NCBI GenBank assembly: GCA_009843585.1
Contig: VYDC01000248.1
Coordinates: 1-21,576 of the forward strand
DNA from: Chloroflexota bacterium
GTDB taxonomy: Bacteria; Chloroflexota; Dehalococcoidia; UBA2979
Length of the DNA stretch: 21,576 nt
Direction of reading: 5' to 3'
How positions within the stretch are numbered: position 1 is the stretch's first letter; every line of letters starts with the position of its first letter. The notes under the pieces were generated by a model. It made no database searches. It was not told the origin of the DNA and was given only the letters and a program-made list of their open reading frames with translations. Of this stretch, positions 20,812-21,576 are shown piece after piece. The position numbers were made by a program, and so were the translations under genes.

Positions 20812-21576
20812 GCACCAACGTCTCCGAGCGCCTCGTCAGCTTCGCCCGCGAGTGGTCGGCGCGGGGCGCGCCCGCAGAGGCGACGCACGAGGCGAAGCGC
20901 CTCCTGCTGAACCAGCTCAAGGCCTCGGTCGCCGCCACAGATCGCGACGCCGTCCGGCTGCTCCACGACTGGGCACGCCCGCCGGGACCGGTCGACGCCG
21001 GGGCGCACGTGCTCTGGTACGGCACGCGGACGGACCCGGAGCGCGCCGCGGTCGTCAACGGAGCCCTCTTCGAGGTGCTCGACTTCCACGACACCTACAT
21101 TCCGTGCTTCATGCATGCGACCTCCGCCGTGCTCCCGGCGCTCCTCGCGCAGGCGGAGGTGGGCGGGCAGAGCGGGGCGGAGGCGGTCACGGCACTCACC
21201 CTCGGCATGGAGGTGGAACTCGCCGTGGCGACGATGCTGATGCCGACGGGCTACTACCGCGGCTACGTGCCGGCGGGGCTGACGGGGGGAGTCGGAGCGG
21301 CCGCCGCCTGCTCGATCCTCGCCGGCCTCGACGAGGAGCGGATGCGGAACGCGCTCGGGATCGCGATGTGCACGGCCTTTGGTCTCTACGTCTCCGTCGG
21401 GAGCATGACGCTCTCCTACATCACCGGGGCGACGGCCCGCTCCGGGCTCACCGCCTTCCAGCTCGCCGCACGCGGCTTCGACGCGCCGCCGACCGCCTTC
21501 GAGGGCGACAAGGGGATGTTCGTCACGCACACCGACGAGGACGCCGCCAAGATCGAGGGCGTGCTGGACTCGCTCG
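20808..21576 (+). CDS. MmgE/PrpD family protein, 5' part (runs off the window)
   Basis: The first 256 codons of an MmgE/PrpD protein are present (full members are about 450-500 aa); the 3' end is outside. This family includes 2-methylcitrate dehydratase (PrpD) and cis-aconitate decarboxylase. Motifs visible are 'AAVVNGALFEVLDFHDTYIP' (the NGxxxHxLDFDDT block, with His in place of the second Asp), 'HATSAVLPALLAQAE' and 'PAGLTGGVGAAAACSILAGLDEERMRNALGIA', shown only in its first part here as a landmark for the G-x-x-GA-A-A stretch. The reaction is not fixed by these. ATG 20808 overlaps the EthD-like stop by 4 nt (ATGA). The overlap makes a shared pathway with the EthD-like protein likely. Confidence 0.92.
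   Translation, partial: MSTNVSERLVSFAREWSARGAPAEATHEAKRLLLNQLKASVAATDRDAVRLLHDWARPPGPVDAGAHVLWYGTRTDPERAAVVNGALFEVLDFHDTYIPCFMHATSAVLPALLAQAEVGGQSGAEAVTALTLGMEVELAVATMLMPTGYYRGYVPAGLTGGVGAAAACSILAGLDEERMRNALGIAMCTAFGLYVSVGSMTLSYITGATARSGLTAFQLAARGFDAPPTAFEGDKGMFVTHTDEDAAKIEGVLDSL

Noticed and set aside
1..21576. CRISPR arrays, tRNA/rRNA genes, insertion sequences, att sites
   Set aside because: No evenly spaced long repeats, cloverleaf-like or rRNA-like sequence, transposase or terminal inverted repeats were seen by eye.

Overview
The window is a dense, very GC-rich stretch (Gs and Cs dominate, and third codon positions are almost all G or C) of a bacterial chromosome. Gene content fits an actinobacterium-like organism. 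Supporting signs are the miaA-dapF-hflX order, fused gamma-alpha 2-oxoacid:ferredoxin oxidoreductase, GTG starts, and genes whose -10 box lies 6 nt before the start codon (leaderless transcripts). The archaeal-type phosphoglycerate mutase and the DapL aminotransferase suggest a deep-branching lineage such as Thermoleophilia, but that is inference. No rRNA, tRNA, CRISPR array, insertion sequence or phage gene is visible.

Layout. 1-833: the 3' end of a threonylcarbamoyl-AMP synthase (TsaC/YrdC) gene and a Mug-type uracil/thymine DNA glycosylase. 937-4481: an Ntn-hydrolase of the penicillin acylase family, overlapping a polyprenyl diphosphate synthase by 4 nt. 4590-12351: a plus-strand housekeeping run of pgk, apgM, tpiA, miaA, dapF, dapL and hflX. 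It combines lower glycolysis, tRNA modification and the last two steps to meso-diaminopimelate. A strong inverted repeat at 12363-12401 closes it against convergent genes. 12419-18104: a minus-strand block. Its upstream end is korA-korB followed by a QueD-like protein. Then a consensus promoter serves a zinc-ribbon protein and a small membrane protein, followed by a flavodoxin and an unrecognised protein with its own leaderless promoter. 18105-18483: the longest non-coding stretch, shared by korA (leftward) and a stand-alone Lrp/AsnC ligand-binding (RAM) domain gene (rightward). 18813-21576: an alpha/beta-hydrolase-fold protein, divergent from an EthD-like protein that overlaps an MmgE/PrpD gene running off the window.

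How the genes fit together. Pgk, ApgM and TpiA are three glycolytic/gluconeogenic enzymes; glyceraldehyde-3-phosphate dehydrogenase is not in the cluster. DapL makes LL-diaminopimelate directly from tetrahydrodipicolinate, and DapF epimerises it for the cell wall. KorAB links ferredoxin to 2-oxoacid metabolism, and the divergent RAM protein is a candidate metabolite sensor for it. The rightmost three genes look catabolic, with unknown substrate.

The oddities worth attention are a missing nucleophile in the alpha/beta hydrolase, a missing catalytic cysteine in the QueD-like protein, an hflX whose conserved N-terminus begins before any usable in-frame start codon, and family-motif substitutions in Pgk, TpiA and HflX. 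I did not find a clear-cut new defence or mobile system. The best candidates for undescribed biology are the EthD/MmgE/pseudo-hydrolase cluster and the kor-linked QueD-like protein.
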